Shown here in pieces: positions 21,272-31,948 of a stretch of 64,000 bases of DNA. Each line of letters begins with the position of its first letter. Position 1 is the first letter of the stretch. The notes beneath the pieces were generated by a model. The model was given only the letters and a program-made list of their open reading frames with translations. It did not search any database and had not been told where the DNA came from. The stretch is from assembly GCA_037903355.1 (NCBI GenBank), contig JBAJFE010000026.1:3844001-3908000 (forward strand), given 5' to 3'. Source of the DNA: Trichuris trichiura (taxonomy: Eukaryota; Nematoda; Enoplea; Trichinellida; Trichuridae). Position numbers and translations under genes: made by a program.

Positions 21272-24200
21272 TGCCGTGCAAAAGATGACGTCACTATTTC
21301 ACGCGGGACAAACCGCGTTGTATAGAATCCGCGGATAACGAGGGCTGACTGTATATTGAAATGGACGCTGAAAAGAAAAGTAAAGTTTGTTTTATGGTAG
21401 GATCCATTTGTTCTCTGGTGCTTCCGGGTCCACCCTTGACCGATCCTCTCGTAGGAGGGCCGGTCAAGGGTAAATCCAAAGTGTCCAACGGGTTCTACCG
21501 TCAAAAACTATGAAACAGTTACAAAATTCTGTGTACTGAAAACTGAAAAGAATAACCTGAACGTTAAAATACGTGCACTCGACTGAAAATTTGTATTAGC
21601 GGAATAGCGCCTAACGATGGATTATTTACGACTGACTTAAAGCGTTGGCCAGCTAAACCTTATTGTTAAAAACTTCATTTTTTACACAATTTTACCGTGC
21701 ATGGTTGGCTGCCTGTTGTCTATTCCGCCCAGAAGACACAGTTTCACTAGGGGAGCGCAAACGTTAAACGCACTATTCCTGCTCTATTTATCGATATTGG
21801 TAAGCCTGGAAGGAGTAGAACGCCGAATTCTGAAACAGACTACCCTCCTGCAAAGGGGAAACAGAAAGTACCAAATTCAACAAAGCTATGCGTTTCTTTA
21901 AATCCATACAAAAAGTTTCAATTAAATCTTGTTCCACGTTATTTTAAGTAACCAGCGGTACTTAACAAAATGTGAAATGCGCCGTGTACGATAAATGCAG
22001 ATTATCTCAGCCTACAAAAAGCAATAAAAAACTATACATAAAATGCTATACAGTTTTTCGTCTGCTGTAATCACTCTCATAAAGTGGTACAAACAGAACC
22101 GCCTACATTCACTGGTAGTCACTTGCGCATACATTGACTGCAACAACAAATTATCAGCTTACTGGTATCGTGCCACACTATGTTCTTAACGCCATCGCTT
22201 CCACCAACTTTCGTAGTATTCAACTGCAAAACACAGAAGTCGAAATTGTTTTCACAACATTGTACGCATTGACACACGATCGGAGTTGGAAGGACTATAG
22301 GGGAACTCTGAAATGCAAGCATTTGATGTTATACAAGTGCAGCTTCAGCAAGAAATGTGCGAAACTTCGGTTAAGCTTCATTTCGCGTTATAAGTGAAGG
22401 AATGAAACTGAAGTTAATATTACATTAATACCAACTAATGCTCTACTATTCTATTTGGAAGCAGAATGACGTACAGTTTTCCGTTCAACAATATCGCCGT
22501 TTGATGCTCATTTCAGCCACCTTATAATACCGCACGTAACTTTTGCGATGGCGGTCAAAAGACTGTGCTGAAATATCAAATGCTTGAAATACTGAAAGCA
22601 TAAACCCTAAATGGTTCAAAAATTGGAATGGTCGAAATCTCAAATAGTCATTACGGGATAGAAAGGAATACCTGAATGGACGAAACCTTCACACGATTTT
22701 AATTCCTGAAAGGACACGTTTCTGAAAAGGAAGGAACTCCGAACGATCTGAAATCCCAGAAGCCAAATCTCAGGATTGGATTGAAAGCCCAGACAACCAA
22801 ACGCTTACGTCAAGTGCCTTTACTGTGACTCTTTTATACTTATAGTTGCTATGCAAAAAGGACAAGGAGTCCCAAAGATCATCTACATTGGTACAGGACG
22901 GCAGGATCGCGATACAAGGACACCTCTATAGTGGAAGGAAATTTGCTATTCAGCAACTACTGTAAAAACCCCCATAAGTTGACCACCCAACGGACTGGGG
23001 AAAACTGGCCAACATAGGTGGTCAACATACAGGAAGTGGGTATAAATGGCTCGGCTAACGTGCGGACAAATCAACTGCCCAAACTTCGGTCAACTTAGGG
23101 AGTTGGTCACCATATAGGAGTGGTTAACTTCGGGGGTTTTACTGTATTATTATATACGTGAACATGAACCGTAAGAAGGTCCTGGCCATTCAGTTTTTTC
23201 TTCCTGTTCGACAGTCTTGAAAATGTGATTTCTTCTTACGGGACCGTATATTTTCATAATGCAAAGGTTTTATTACGGAGTAGTTCCCGTTGTAATGCGC
23301 GTAAAATCCGGAGCTTTCGGGTCGACCGGGACCCGTCTTCAGCGGATTCACAACCGCTGAAGACGGGTCCCGGTCGACCTGAAAGCTCCGGAGTTTACGC
23401 GCATTAAAATGGGAACTACTCCGTAATAAAACCTTTGCATTATTCGACAGTATGACCATTCCGCATTTCATCCAGTCGTGGTTTCAGTCATTCGAGATGT
23501 TGAACATTCGGTATTTCGAGTTGCGGTTTATGGCCCAGACCCAACTTTTGTATCCTTGATTGCAGGGTGCAATAGGCAATCAATATAATCTTATTATACC
23601 TACTGTTCCTATCAACTATGCGCGATGACAACTGTTCACCTTTCCATCAGGTTTTCTAGGCGGAGCTTTTCAGGGCAGTTCGTTTCTCATCAGCGCCGAA
23701 TGGAATTAATGAACTGGTCAAAATTACCAACAAGCAGGATAAACTATTACAAAGGTGGGATACTATTTTGAAGCGTACAAAGTTTGACGTGAAGAACGGA
23801 AAACACTCAGGGCTTTCGAGGTTACCTTACCTCGTCGTCAGCGCAACCATTTACGATCGTACTTTATTTTATTGACAGGTTATAGAGCGTACTATATTCA
23901 ATATACTAATTTTCAAAAGGTTTAGAAAGACACAAGAGTACCGTTTCTTAAACACAGAGTGCTTTGTAACCGGCATGTGCTTCATGTTTGGTAAATCTTG
24001 CACGGTTTTTCCCCTTTTTTGTGTGATGTTATCTGCAGTTGAAGCTGGAGCTGAAAGAGCTCCTCCATCTCATCGACGACGGAACTAGAGCACCAAAAGC
24101 TCTGAATTAAAAGCTAAGTGTATTGTTTCTGAATTTTTCCTAATAATCGCTCATCCATCCGTTGGTAGAGCAACTGTTTCATGTAATTATAGATACCAAC

Positions 24201-27200
24201 ACAGACAAAAAACGGGCAAAGCCGTAGAATACCTACCAAAACCATGAAACATTATCCCGTTACGAAGCACCCTGCGTTCAAGAAGATTCATTAGCTTTTA
24301 GTTCCCAATAGATTTGTGTATATTTTACCATGAGAAATGACAAAACGGATTTCTAAAATCCACCATAAGAAGTTGAATGGAAGAGCTAAAAGAGCATGGC
24401 TTGCCCAGTATACTGCCAGAGCCAGCACCAATCTCGCCATATTAGAACAAAAATCGCTCAAAGCACTGAATCTGAATTCAGGCCTCACGGTCACAAAGGC
24501 CCATAAAGGAAACAGTTATTTTACTGGATAAGTCTTCTTACGTTCAGAAGATGCAATTTTTACTCTCCACCAACACCTACACGACACTACCTTCTGATCC
24601 GACTGAACATGTTAGGAAGACGTTATTCTCTTTACTAACCCAATTTGCGTCAGAAGCAGGCGACTTCACGCTAGACAAGACCAGACGTTATGAAGGGCCT
24701 TGAACCGTACGGACTTCATAAGATCCATGAAATAGGAGTCCCTTGAGACCTGGGGTATCCAGCCCAAACAGCGTCACATCCAGGTTGCGCACATACCTTA
24801 CGTTTACACGAAGACCTTGCACGGACAAAAGAACGCCCTACGTCAAGAATAGCAAGGATTTCCGCAATAATGTCACACATTCCAATATTTTGCCCTCGGA
24901 AGTTTTAGTGAACTATGTCAGGGGCCATTTCACGAGTATCTCCGTCACGCGCAACCTCGATATCTTAGAAAATCTATTCGTGACGCTAATCTCATGCATA
25001 CGACGAATCTCAATGAATTCCACATCTTCACATTGGTTTCTTTTTGCATAAAGGAAGAAAACTGTTTTAGCTTTCAAGAAAAGTTTTTCCAACAAAACAA
25101 TGGAGCCAAAATAGGAAGCCTATCTTCCTCAATTATCGCTGTGTTCATGGAACACTTGAAACAAGAAGTATTCAACAACACGGCTGCTCCCGCGACTTCT
25201 CAACTTTTGAAACGGTATGTTGATGACATCTTCGCAATCGTGGAAGTCAGCAAGGAAGAGATATTTTTTGAACACCTTAACAGTCTCTTTCTGATCTGCC
25301 TTTGCCATCGAGAAGAAAACCAGGAATCAGCTGCTCTTTTTCGATGCTCTGTCTATTAGATCTAACGACAGATTAAAGAGCATAGTCTGTCGCAATAAAA
25401 ACAGGTATGACGCGATTTGAGGACCAAAACTTGTACATCCCGTTACTTACGTACTTTTCAAAGCTCTTGACAAGGTCATCCAACTGCAGTTTATGATAAC
25501 AGCTGGAGAACTTGATTGTATTGTCACACAACTTCGTAATTGGAGAAAAACAAATCACCAACAATGAACGGTGGGTTCTTTATTGGGGAAGAAAGAGCAA
25601 AATGAGAGGAGGGACTGTCAGAACTTCCTAATTTCGTGCTCAGAAGTACAGACATGGCAAGGCGTTTTTGAATTAAGGCTTATGCACATTGCGCAACTTT
25701 TTATTGAATACTCGATGTGCAGCTGAGTATTTGTGAGTCTTTGGTAAAGCATTTAAACACTGACACTGCAATAACCTGCGAACATAAGCACACAGCGAGA
25801 TCGCTGGGAACGCGCTGATGGGATATTGCATTCTTAACGCGTATAAGCCAGACTAAAAAAAGTGAGTGAAACAAGTACAAATTAGCAGGATTATGTGAAC
25901 AAGACGATAAATTCGATACTATCGCCTCGAGTAGCGGGCAGCTAGAATTATTCTGAAACATTTTGTTTATTTTTCCTGGGGGAAAGGAGAATGGGAAAGG
26001 CGGCACCAGGCCGCAGTTTTTATTAAGAATTGTAAGTCTACGAACTAACTCAGTGCATACCAGCAAACTTACTCCGTAAAGTTTGTTGGCAACCGCAATA
26101 GCATTGGCAAAGCAGCTAAGTATAGCATTGCCCGCTAATTCATTTTTCGTCCAAGGGTAGCGATAGTCCACATCCTTCACAATGAATGTTGTATGAATTA
26201 TTGGAAAAGAGGGCGGCGCAGTAGCTGAAATTTAAAGTTTGTAACGAACTAATCGAGTAAACGCAAAAGATAGGCTACGGTAAATCGAGCGAATTTCAGA
26301 AATTGATTCTTTCCTCAGGTCAACAAGAGGGTGTACGGGATGTATGTCGACCAACTTCTCATGTCTTGTTTCAGTTACCTCATTTGGGTCGCTTAAAGGA
26401 GGAAGCAAGCTTCTTTTCCAAAGCGCGATATAAGGTTTCACACTGAAGCATAGCAATTCGTCATCTGCAAGTACGAGATACACGAGCAAGCGTTAACTTG
26501 AGATCAAAGTACCTTTCCTCACGAAATCCTTCACGCATTCGTTGCGAAAAAGACGTTGGTTTACCCGCACGCCATTTTGTTGCATTAGCACGAAAGAATG
26601 TCGAAGAAAGTTGTCAAAAAGAATGGAGCTAAATGTCGAATTATGATATTACGCTCCTGTTACCAAAACAATCGATCTTTCGAGCTGCAAAATTACCGTA
26701 ACAGTGATTATGCATTTAGTCTCCAACTAAAAAAGCTAAAGAGAACAAAGAACTCCGAAAGCTGTGGAGTACAATCCATCGGGCTTCCCGCTCCACCTGT
26801 TTTTCACCAGCAAACTACGCAGCATGTGACACTTCAGAAATTTTTTGTATATATGTTTACAGGCTTACTGAGCAGCACCAACGGCAAAACAAGCTGTTTC
26901 AAAAATCATGGCTATTCTAAACTTGTAACAATTGAAGCTAACGGACTTTCTCGCCGGAATTCTGGTTAACGCCAGTAATTTAGGTAAGCAGAAGTTTCTA
27001 AACAAGAATTCTCTTCTAGTAGAAATTACACGACACCGCCACATTTCGAAACATGCTAGACAAAAACAAGGCTAAAACCCTTTAAGCGAAGAATCTTTTA
27101 ATCCATCAGAAAGATAAAGACGGGGCTTCCGAAACTAACTGGTTCCAGCTTAATCGTGATAATGGTCTATCTGACCCTTAGCTGCCGTGAACATTTTACA

Positions 27201-28398
27201 GCTGAAGGCGGATCCCCTTCTTAGATCGAATATTTTTACACTTAATGGGCTTCAGTTATATAAATATAACTTGGCATTAAACGTCTCAATAATGTAATAA
27301 CTACGAGAACAGACGCCTGAGAAGGAAGGTTTCCATGGTAATCTTCAAAAACAATCAACCAACAAAACTTCCTACACAACTTGATTTTGTACCTTGGCAC
27401 CCCAACTTTAACGCCCATTTTGCTGCACCGAAGGGTTGCCTTATACGCCAGCATGTAAGGTATCTAAGAATACTACTACTTATTTTCAAATGCTGATGTG
27501 TTTGTACCCTCTGTCTGATGAACAATATAAATAAATAGGGTAAGGTAATATCTTCTGGAGTCAAAATTAATTTCATTTAAATTATAACGTACAAAATGGA
27601 TAGACGCGGACAGAATTCCAATTCACAGAAACTCACCTCTTTCGTACGGACGGTATTCCGTAGTAACGTGGCCAATTAAACCACCAAACCGTTGGATCCC
27701 GACGAACAGGAAGCTTCAATAGAGTCGAACTCCATTTATTTGCTTGCATGATGAACTTCGTCAAAGCTGAGTCCAAATCGTAGAATTGAACGTCTGACAG
27801 TTTTTCAGTAATCTTTTGAGGCAGTCCAACATGCCCAACAGCTTTAATTAAATTCAGAGCTTGTTTAACACCTATAACACGAAGCCAAAATAATAGGAAG
27901 AAACAAGCTTTTGACGGAAAACGTAGAAAGCAAACTCTACTAAACAATTGGCTTAAGGAGAACAAATTCGTAGTATCAACGATGTAAACTTTACTTTCAC
28001 AGTTTACAAGCACGATCACAGCTTTATCACTTTTAATTCTGCATTATAACGAGAAATTGAAGTTTACTGATTTAATGTTCACACTGACCCTCAGCAAGCG
28101 ATTCTGTCCCATCAAAGGTGAAGCAAGTCTCCGACGACGCAACAGGCGTTTGACCATCGACAATCAACGGATTAGTGGTTAGGTCCAGGCAGTGTATAAG
28201 ATTTGGATCGTGAATTTTCACATTAAGTGCCTAAGCAAAAAATGACAAAACAAATCAAATAACTATCCAGGATACTTTCAGGTCCGCAGGAACTTCAAAC
28301 GGCGGCATAGCTTCCTTCAGCCAGGACTCGTAAAGCAGCTTGAATCTTCTTGTATTGTACCTACCGAACTGCTTGATGGCACGATACTTAACTACCAT
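21259..28398 (-). CDS. MRPL37: Mitochondrial large ribosomal subunit protein mL37, about nine exons
   Basis: mL37 is a protein of the large mitoribosomal subunit. Coding exons on the minus strand, with matching phases and GT..AG borders: 28,398-28,276 (ATG, basic start MVVKYRAIKQ, likely mitochondrial targeting), 28,230-28,089, 27,871-27,637, 26,628-26,513, 26,464-26,279 and 26,224-26,073. These are followed by 22,307-22,163, 22,102-22,052 and 21,507-21,259. Four introns are only 45-60 bp. Diagnostic mL37 blocks are EGVKQAL (exon 2/3 junction), HPLVDLR (exon 5), a helix ending NKLYG (exon 6), LNTTKVGGSDGVKN (exon 7) and VEPVGHFGF (exon 9). The 3.8-kb intron 6 holds a PLE, hairpin H2 and a small inverted-repeat element. 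Two oddities: the exon 7/8 junction is one base out of frame as read, and exon 9 runs into the Tigger inverted repeat before stopping at 21,259. The last exons may therefore be damaged. Identity is from remembered family sequence. Confidence 0.82.
21713..21901 (+). pseudogene. Decayed duplicate of the EGF-repeat gene's cytoplasmic tail
   Basis: Nucleotides 21,722-21,890 align with 18,262-18,430 of the EGF-repeat gene. Shared blocks include CGCCCAGAAGACACA, a stretch around GTAAGCCT..GGAAGGAG..AGAACGCC and CTACCCTCCTGCAAA. Small indels and stops break the frame. Only the tail-coding part survives, without the EGF units or the membrane segment. The Tigger locus lies between the two copies. This is a partial tandem duplication now decaying, located between the mL37 last exons and the Tigger right end. 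Confidence 0.8.
22958..23146. mobile_element. Small terminal-inverted-repeat element (MITE) with TA ends
   Basis: The left end TACTGTAAAAACCCCC (22,958-22,973) is matched in inverted form at the right (GGGGGTTTTACTGTA, 23,132-23,146), and similarity extends about 30 bp inward (AAGTTGACCACC/AAGTTAACCACT). The inside is about 125 bp and non-coding. TA at both edges and the CAGTAAAAC-like end suggest a Tigger- or mariner-related element. It lies in the long intron of the mL37 gene. Confidence 0.75.
23216..23442 (+). mobile_element. Hairpin insertion H2 with 9-bp target duplication and ribozyme cores
   Basis: A leader (23,216-23,257, containing TTACGGGACCGTATATTTTC) is followed by two nearly perfect 88-bp inverted arms (23,258-23,345 and 23,354-23,441) around an 8-base loop. 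TTCGACAGT flanks the unit (23,207-23,215 and 23,443-23,451). Each arm carries a hammerhead-like core in opposite orientation. On the plus strand it is CTGAAGA (23,357-23,363), an extra C, stem GGGTC/GACCT, then GAAAGCTCCGG (from 23,381). The unit sits in the 3.8-kb intron of the mL37 gene. The near-identity of the arms suggests recent movement or continuing arm correction. Confidence 0.85.
23357..23391 (+). ncRNA. Hammerhead-ribozyme-like core in the right arm of H2
   Basis: Order is CTGAAGA, one extra base, stem II GGGTC...GACCT (last pair G-T), GAAA, then CTCCGGAG as a possible very short stem III. The left arm holds the inverse copy on the minus strand (about 23,309-23,342). It needs an in vitro cleavage test. 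Confidence 0.55.
24149..24250 (+). repeat. Single-arm relative of hairpin H1
   Basis: The sequence GCTCATCCATCCGTTGGTAGAGCA and the following 75 bp resemble the right arm of H1 (13,840-13,932), including the CATGAAAC end. No inverted partner is present. It lies just upstream of the PLE remnant at 24,297-25,359 and could be that element's terminal repeat. Confidence 0.55.
24297..25359 (+). pseudogene. Penelope-like element, reverse transcriptase remnant
   Basis: The coding order of a PLE is readable across several frames. An N-terminal basic helix is followed by TVTKAHKGNSYF (about 24,485), FLLSTNTYTTLPSDPTEHVR (about 24,555), and a fingers block near 24,710-24,800 resembling PYGL-K-IH-...-PLRP...SSPNS. 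Then come CTDKRT..VKNSKDF and the palm. The catalytic motif YVDD is intact at 25,216-25,227, preceded by NNGAKIGSLSSSI in place of the usual GxPMGS block. Frameshifts and stops throughout make it inactive. It lies in sense orientation inside the long intron of the mL37 gene, which is on the opposite strand. The family is clear from the YVDD context and N-terminal blocks. Confidence 0.85.
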
Positions 28399-29259
28399 GA
28401 TTAAAGTACAGATTCAGTGAATTAAACAACCGTCTGTTGAAATTCGTTGGCCAGTATCGAAGAGGCGATCTGCAAGTTTGGTCGCTCACCATTGTTTTCA
28501 GGCTAAGATAATTCATATAGAGTTGACTTGCAGTTATAAAGCCTCTTAAGTCTTCTAGCAATTCCGTCATGCTAATGACTTCGCTTTTTACTGAGCTTCA
28601 TTCGCATTTAATCGGAGCAGGTAGGGAGGAACTCATGTCCTTCGGTATTACTTTGCGGCCATTCGTTAAACGCTCTCACTTTCTTGCTCCATAATGATTA
28701 TCTTCGTTCTACTGCTTATATCGGAGTGAAGAATCTTTGTTCTAATTCGAATCTTGCTGACTAGACAGTGTTAGGTGAGCTACGATGAGCTGAAAAATGC
28801 TGCAAGTTACTTCATTTTGAGGTTGACTTTCATAATGCCGTATATTACTGACGCTCAAGTTTGACGTTCTATCGTACTAGCACTTCTCACCTAATAACTG
28901 CTAAGTATCATACTGTAACAAACCCGGTCATTACGAAAGAGGTTCCACCCACGAGGACGCAGGATACACGCTACGAACGACTTTCTCCCAGGCTACACGA
29001 AAACAACCCAGCGACCGACCCAGTCGCTCACTCGTCGCCTACACTTTGTACCGTACCCCTAGTCATCGTTGGATATTATCATGGTCCTAACCCGAAGATC
29101 GTTTCGGTTGGCCAGAGTTGGCCGGACTTGCTGCAATACTATACATTCTACTGAAAAAGCGCTTCGGCAAACTTAGTCATAACGGAGCGACACATCTTAG
29201 CGTTTGTGCAAGTGAAAGGATGTGAAAACAATTGAACGCGGAAACTGCACGACACGTTC
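28399..29259. other. Upstream flank of the mL37 gene, no recognised gene
   Basis: Presumed promoter and 5' flank of the mL37 gene. A plus-strand frame of 97 codons (28,861-29,154) has no recognisable domain. No TATA box is obvious upstream of the ATG at 28,398. Confidence 0.4.
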
Positions 29260-29499
29260 ATGCAACATGTGCGCGCACTGGCTCCTTTAAAGAAAGACTT
29301 TGAAAAGCCAGTTGAAAGCAGCAGTTTTGTTAACAGTCTTCAAACAGAAGCTCTCTGCTTCGGTGTGAAAGCGATGGAAAGCAAGCTGGCAGAGCACGGC
29401 CAACAGGAAGACGACTTGAACGCTATCCTACAATTCATAAAATTTTCCCTAGAAATTGAAGAGTGCCTGAGCGAAGGAAAGGTGACAGAGCGTGGTTGA
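29260..29499 (+). pseudogene. Possible PLE N-terminal fragment
   Basis: The 79-codon frame includes SLQTEALCFGVKAMESK and an amphipathic helix LNAILQFIKFSLEIEECL. The block resembles SLQPEVLCYGRKDLF at 49,150-49,195, which directly follows a PLE terminal repeat, and N-terminal parts of PLE proteins often carry a similar L-x-x-x-x-L-x-x-G-x-K pattern. Nothing else of a PLE is clear around it. It could also be an unrelated exon. Confidence 0.35.
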
Positions 29500-31011
29500 G
29501 AAAAAATGACTACGGCATCACGCCTATTTAGTTCGACAGCCAGAAAAGACGATAATCGAGGACAAGTCTGACGAGTATGCTGGATGACGTCAAACGTCCA
29601 ACTCTGGCATATTCTGTCTGATCTTAACCGCTATATAGGACTTTGTTATATCATGGAAGAGCAGCGGTCGCTTCTGGTTGGCTAATGAAAGGTAGCTAGA
29701 ACTTTTACTGTTTTTGGGGCATGGTCTCCAGTTCACGGCAGTAAGTATATGCTGTGACTGTTTCGGCAAATCTGAAAAATCAGTAGCCGTTAACGTTTTT
29801 AGTACACAAGCATGTGGGCAATACCTTTGCATGAAAACTCAGGGAAGGCTTTTGGTAGTTCGCGCATATTAGCTACAGAGGTCTACCCTACCCATTATCG
29901 TAGAACCAACAGTTAGCATTGTTTGTGATAGCGTAGGCCAGAAGAAATTCTTTAGTATGAAGCAGCGGTAGGTCAACCTAAGCGTCAACCCTCTTCTGTT
30001 TGAGAATTCCTTCGGTCCTCTATTGCTTCCTGTAAAACGTCTTTGTTTAACAAAGTCCAGTGATACCATATCTTTCTGGAATGGCTATATTTTTCCGTGA
30101 AACTTTTGGAACCAAAATACATATTGCACATTTCTTAGAAGCGTCTTTAACCCAACACGAAGCTAGATCACGCTATGGCCTCGGCTGACTTAATTCCGTT
30201 TTTAAACTTACAAAGCAAAACAGAACGAAAAAAGATGTTTTCTAGATTGGTTGAAACCAAAAAAATTCTCAAACACGAACGCTACAACATTAAAACTACT
30301 CAAACACAACAACAACATTACTCCTTTCAATAAAACGAGAAGCAGTAAGAGCAGCTGGCTACGGGAATGAAAATAGGATAGCGCAAATCGGGTTTTTCCT
30401 GCAAATTGACCACTAGCCCTACTGTGACTTGCAATGTCGCCGACAATGCAAATTTCTATGGGGTCACTTTAACGAAGCCTCCTACTGACTGCTTGGGTGC
30501 ACTTCGCGCTTCTGGTTCAATATGAAAATTGGCGGTAGCGGAGATCAAGAGTAAATGTACGCAGCGTAACCGTAAACAAAGTTGGAGAAAAATCCTGTCT
30601 AGGCAACTGTGAACTGCTATGGAATTCCTACATTACTCTGTACAGTGAAACGGTTGTACAGTTGTACCTTATTGTCGGTTCGGGCTTTGTGTCGGTCCTT
30701 TTAGGTCGAAACCTTAACGCTTCCGACACAGTAAAATGAAACGGACGTATAGTTGCATTCTAATTTCGATTGGAGCTTTGCGTCTGTCACTTTTCATCAC
30801 AATCATAAATCCGTTTGTAAGAGAGGCGGTCGCGAACGCTGAACAATCTAACGAGTGAAACAGCTTTTATTCACAACCGTTGCGCAGGGAGCCGCGAAAC
30901 GTAGGCGTATTACTACGGCGATGAAAAGGCTGCAATGATTCGCAGCACCTTCGCGAAGGAATCTTCGTGCTCTCTCAGCCTTTGTCGCCACGGAAGGTCA
31001 CGCAGATACGA
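29500..31011. other. No recognised feature
   Basis: Only short frames on both strands and no repeat structure that I can support. Confidence 0.35.
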
Positions 31012-31720
31012 TTAGGTGCGTACCGCGGCAGATCTTATTCTTCCCTTTTGCTTGCGCCTTAATGACTCAATCTTCTGCGTATGCACCGTCATCTGCAGAT
31101 CGATGAAATTTCCCGAATAGTTGACATGCATGTGAGTGCAACAATGGCTGGACAAAGCGGCATATCCTTCCCACTGGTCCGTTATAATCGCAATTTCAGT
31201 GCAGACATGCTGCTGTGTAAGTTGCACCAGGATGTGACTGTTGCAACCATGCATGGAAACAAAAGGGCCGCCTCCCGTTCCGCTGTACAAGTCGCTGAAG
31301 ACCCCTTATTGTAAGGGCATCCTGCCGCAGCTGTATTTACAATTCCAGAAAACGCTCGTCCACTGCAAAGTCAGGTTATCTAATCAGCTCACCTACGATC
31401 AGCGCAAGAGCTGCAAGCTTACCTTCCGGCCATACGGCTGCGCGAGCGCACACCACCTCTTCTGCATTCTCTCTACAAGCACCTTCACCTATGGTGCGGG
31501 CCTAACTGCATCCATCAGATCATCGTTTCTGTCGCGAAGGAATAGCGCCTGACCAGGTGGATAATGCCGTTATCAAGCTGGAACGCCAGCGCGTAGGACT
31601 CATTTGCAATTCTCCGCAGTACGCTCGATGGGAAATCACGATAGTGAGACAGAAAGCCAATATGGAAGTGAATAACGCGGCGGCAAACGCGTGGACCTTC
31701 GCATCTTAACCATTTCACTT
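31012..31720 (-). pseudogene. Merlin/ISXO2-like transposase pseudogene
   Basis: The minus-strand end reads IIT-D-QWEGYAALSSHCCTH (about 31,190-31,130), then VNYSGNFIDLQMTVHTQKIE and a basic end ESLRRKQKGR. This is the C-terminal part of the IS1595/ISXO2-type DDE domain of Merlin transposons, which has D-x-W-x-x-Y...H...VNHS-x-x-FVD...HT-x-x-IE. The aspartate before QWEGY is the expected second acidic residue. Upstream, the frame breaks repeatedly but continues with transposase-like sequence to about 31,718. No terminal repeats were found. It is inactive. A second, more divergent copy lies at about 53.0-53.5 kb on the other strand. Confidence 0.78.
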
Positions 31721-31847
31721 AGCGCAGACGTGCGTAGCGGCAAGGCGGACTAGTACATAAATGAAAATCATCACTAAGTCAAATACCGCAAAACCTAACA
31801 AGCTGGTGATATGGCTTAGCGATAACTTGCGTCATAATGCCCTAAGC

Positions 31848-31948
31848 GCTCGTCCAATAGAAAGCTATGTTAGAGTGAAGGAACAAGAACCTGCATTTTT
31901 GGAGATTTTGCAATTTACAGTATGACTGGTGAGCGCATGGCAGGAAGG
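31848..31948 (+). repeat. Dispersed repeat R, copy a
   Basis: About 100 bp with GCTCGTCCAATAGAAAGC, GAACCTGCATTTTT and TATGACTGGTGAGC. It shares these blocks with 42,914-43,012 and 54,044-54,130. The element class is unknown. Confidence 0.6.

Larger units (their letters stand above)
19158..21351. mobile_element. Rearranged Tigger/pogo locus with two terminal inverted repeat pairs
   Basis: Two inverted pairs are visible. Pair A joins about 19,158-19,250 with about 20,165-20,278 (GGCCTTCGTTATCCGC against GCGGGTAACGAGGGCC). Pair B joins about 19,254-19,325 with 21,283-21,351, over 70 bp of close match ending CAGGCGGGCC on the left and GGGCTGACTG on the right, with TA at both outer edges. The order is A-left, B-left, N-terminal transposase (plus strand), A-right, C-terminal transposase (minus strand), B-right. 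The two coding halves point toward each other, so no single intact element is present. It most likely combines a deleted copy with another copy in opposite orientation. Confidence 0.8.

Noticed and set aside
22138..22162. A 25-bp intron (GTAAGC...TTGCAG) in the mL37 gene
   Set aside because: It is too short for spliceosomal splicing, and its downstream frame does not match mL37. The 60-bp intron ending at 22,103 gives a better protein match despite the phase problem.
26565..26570. Alternative donor (GTGCGG|GTAAAC) for mL37 exon 4
   Set aside because: It ends in the wrong phase for the next exon. The donor at 26,512 gives consistent phase and a 48-bp intron.
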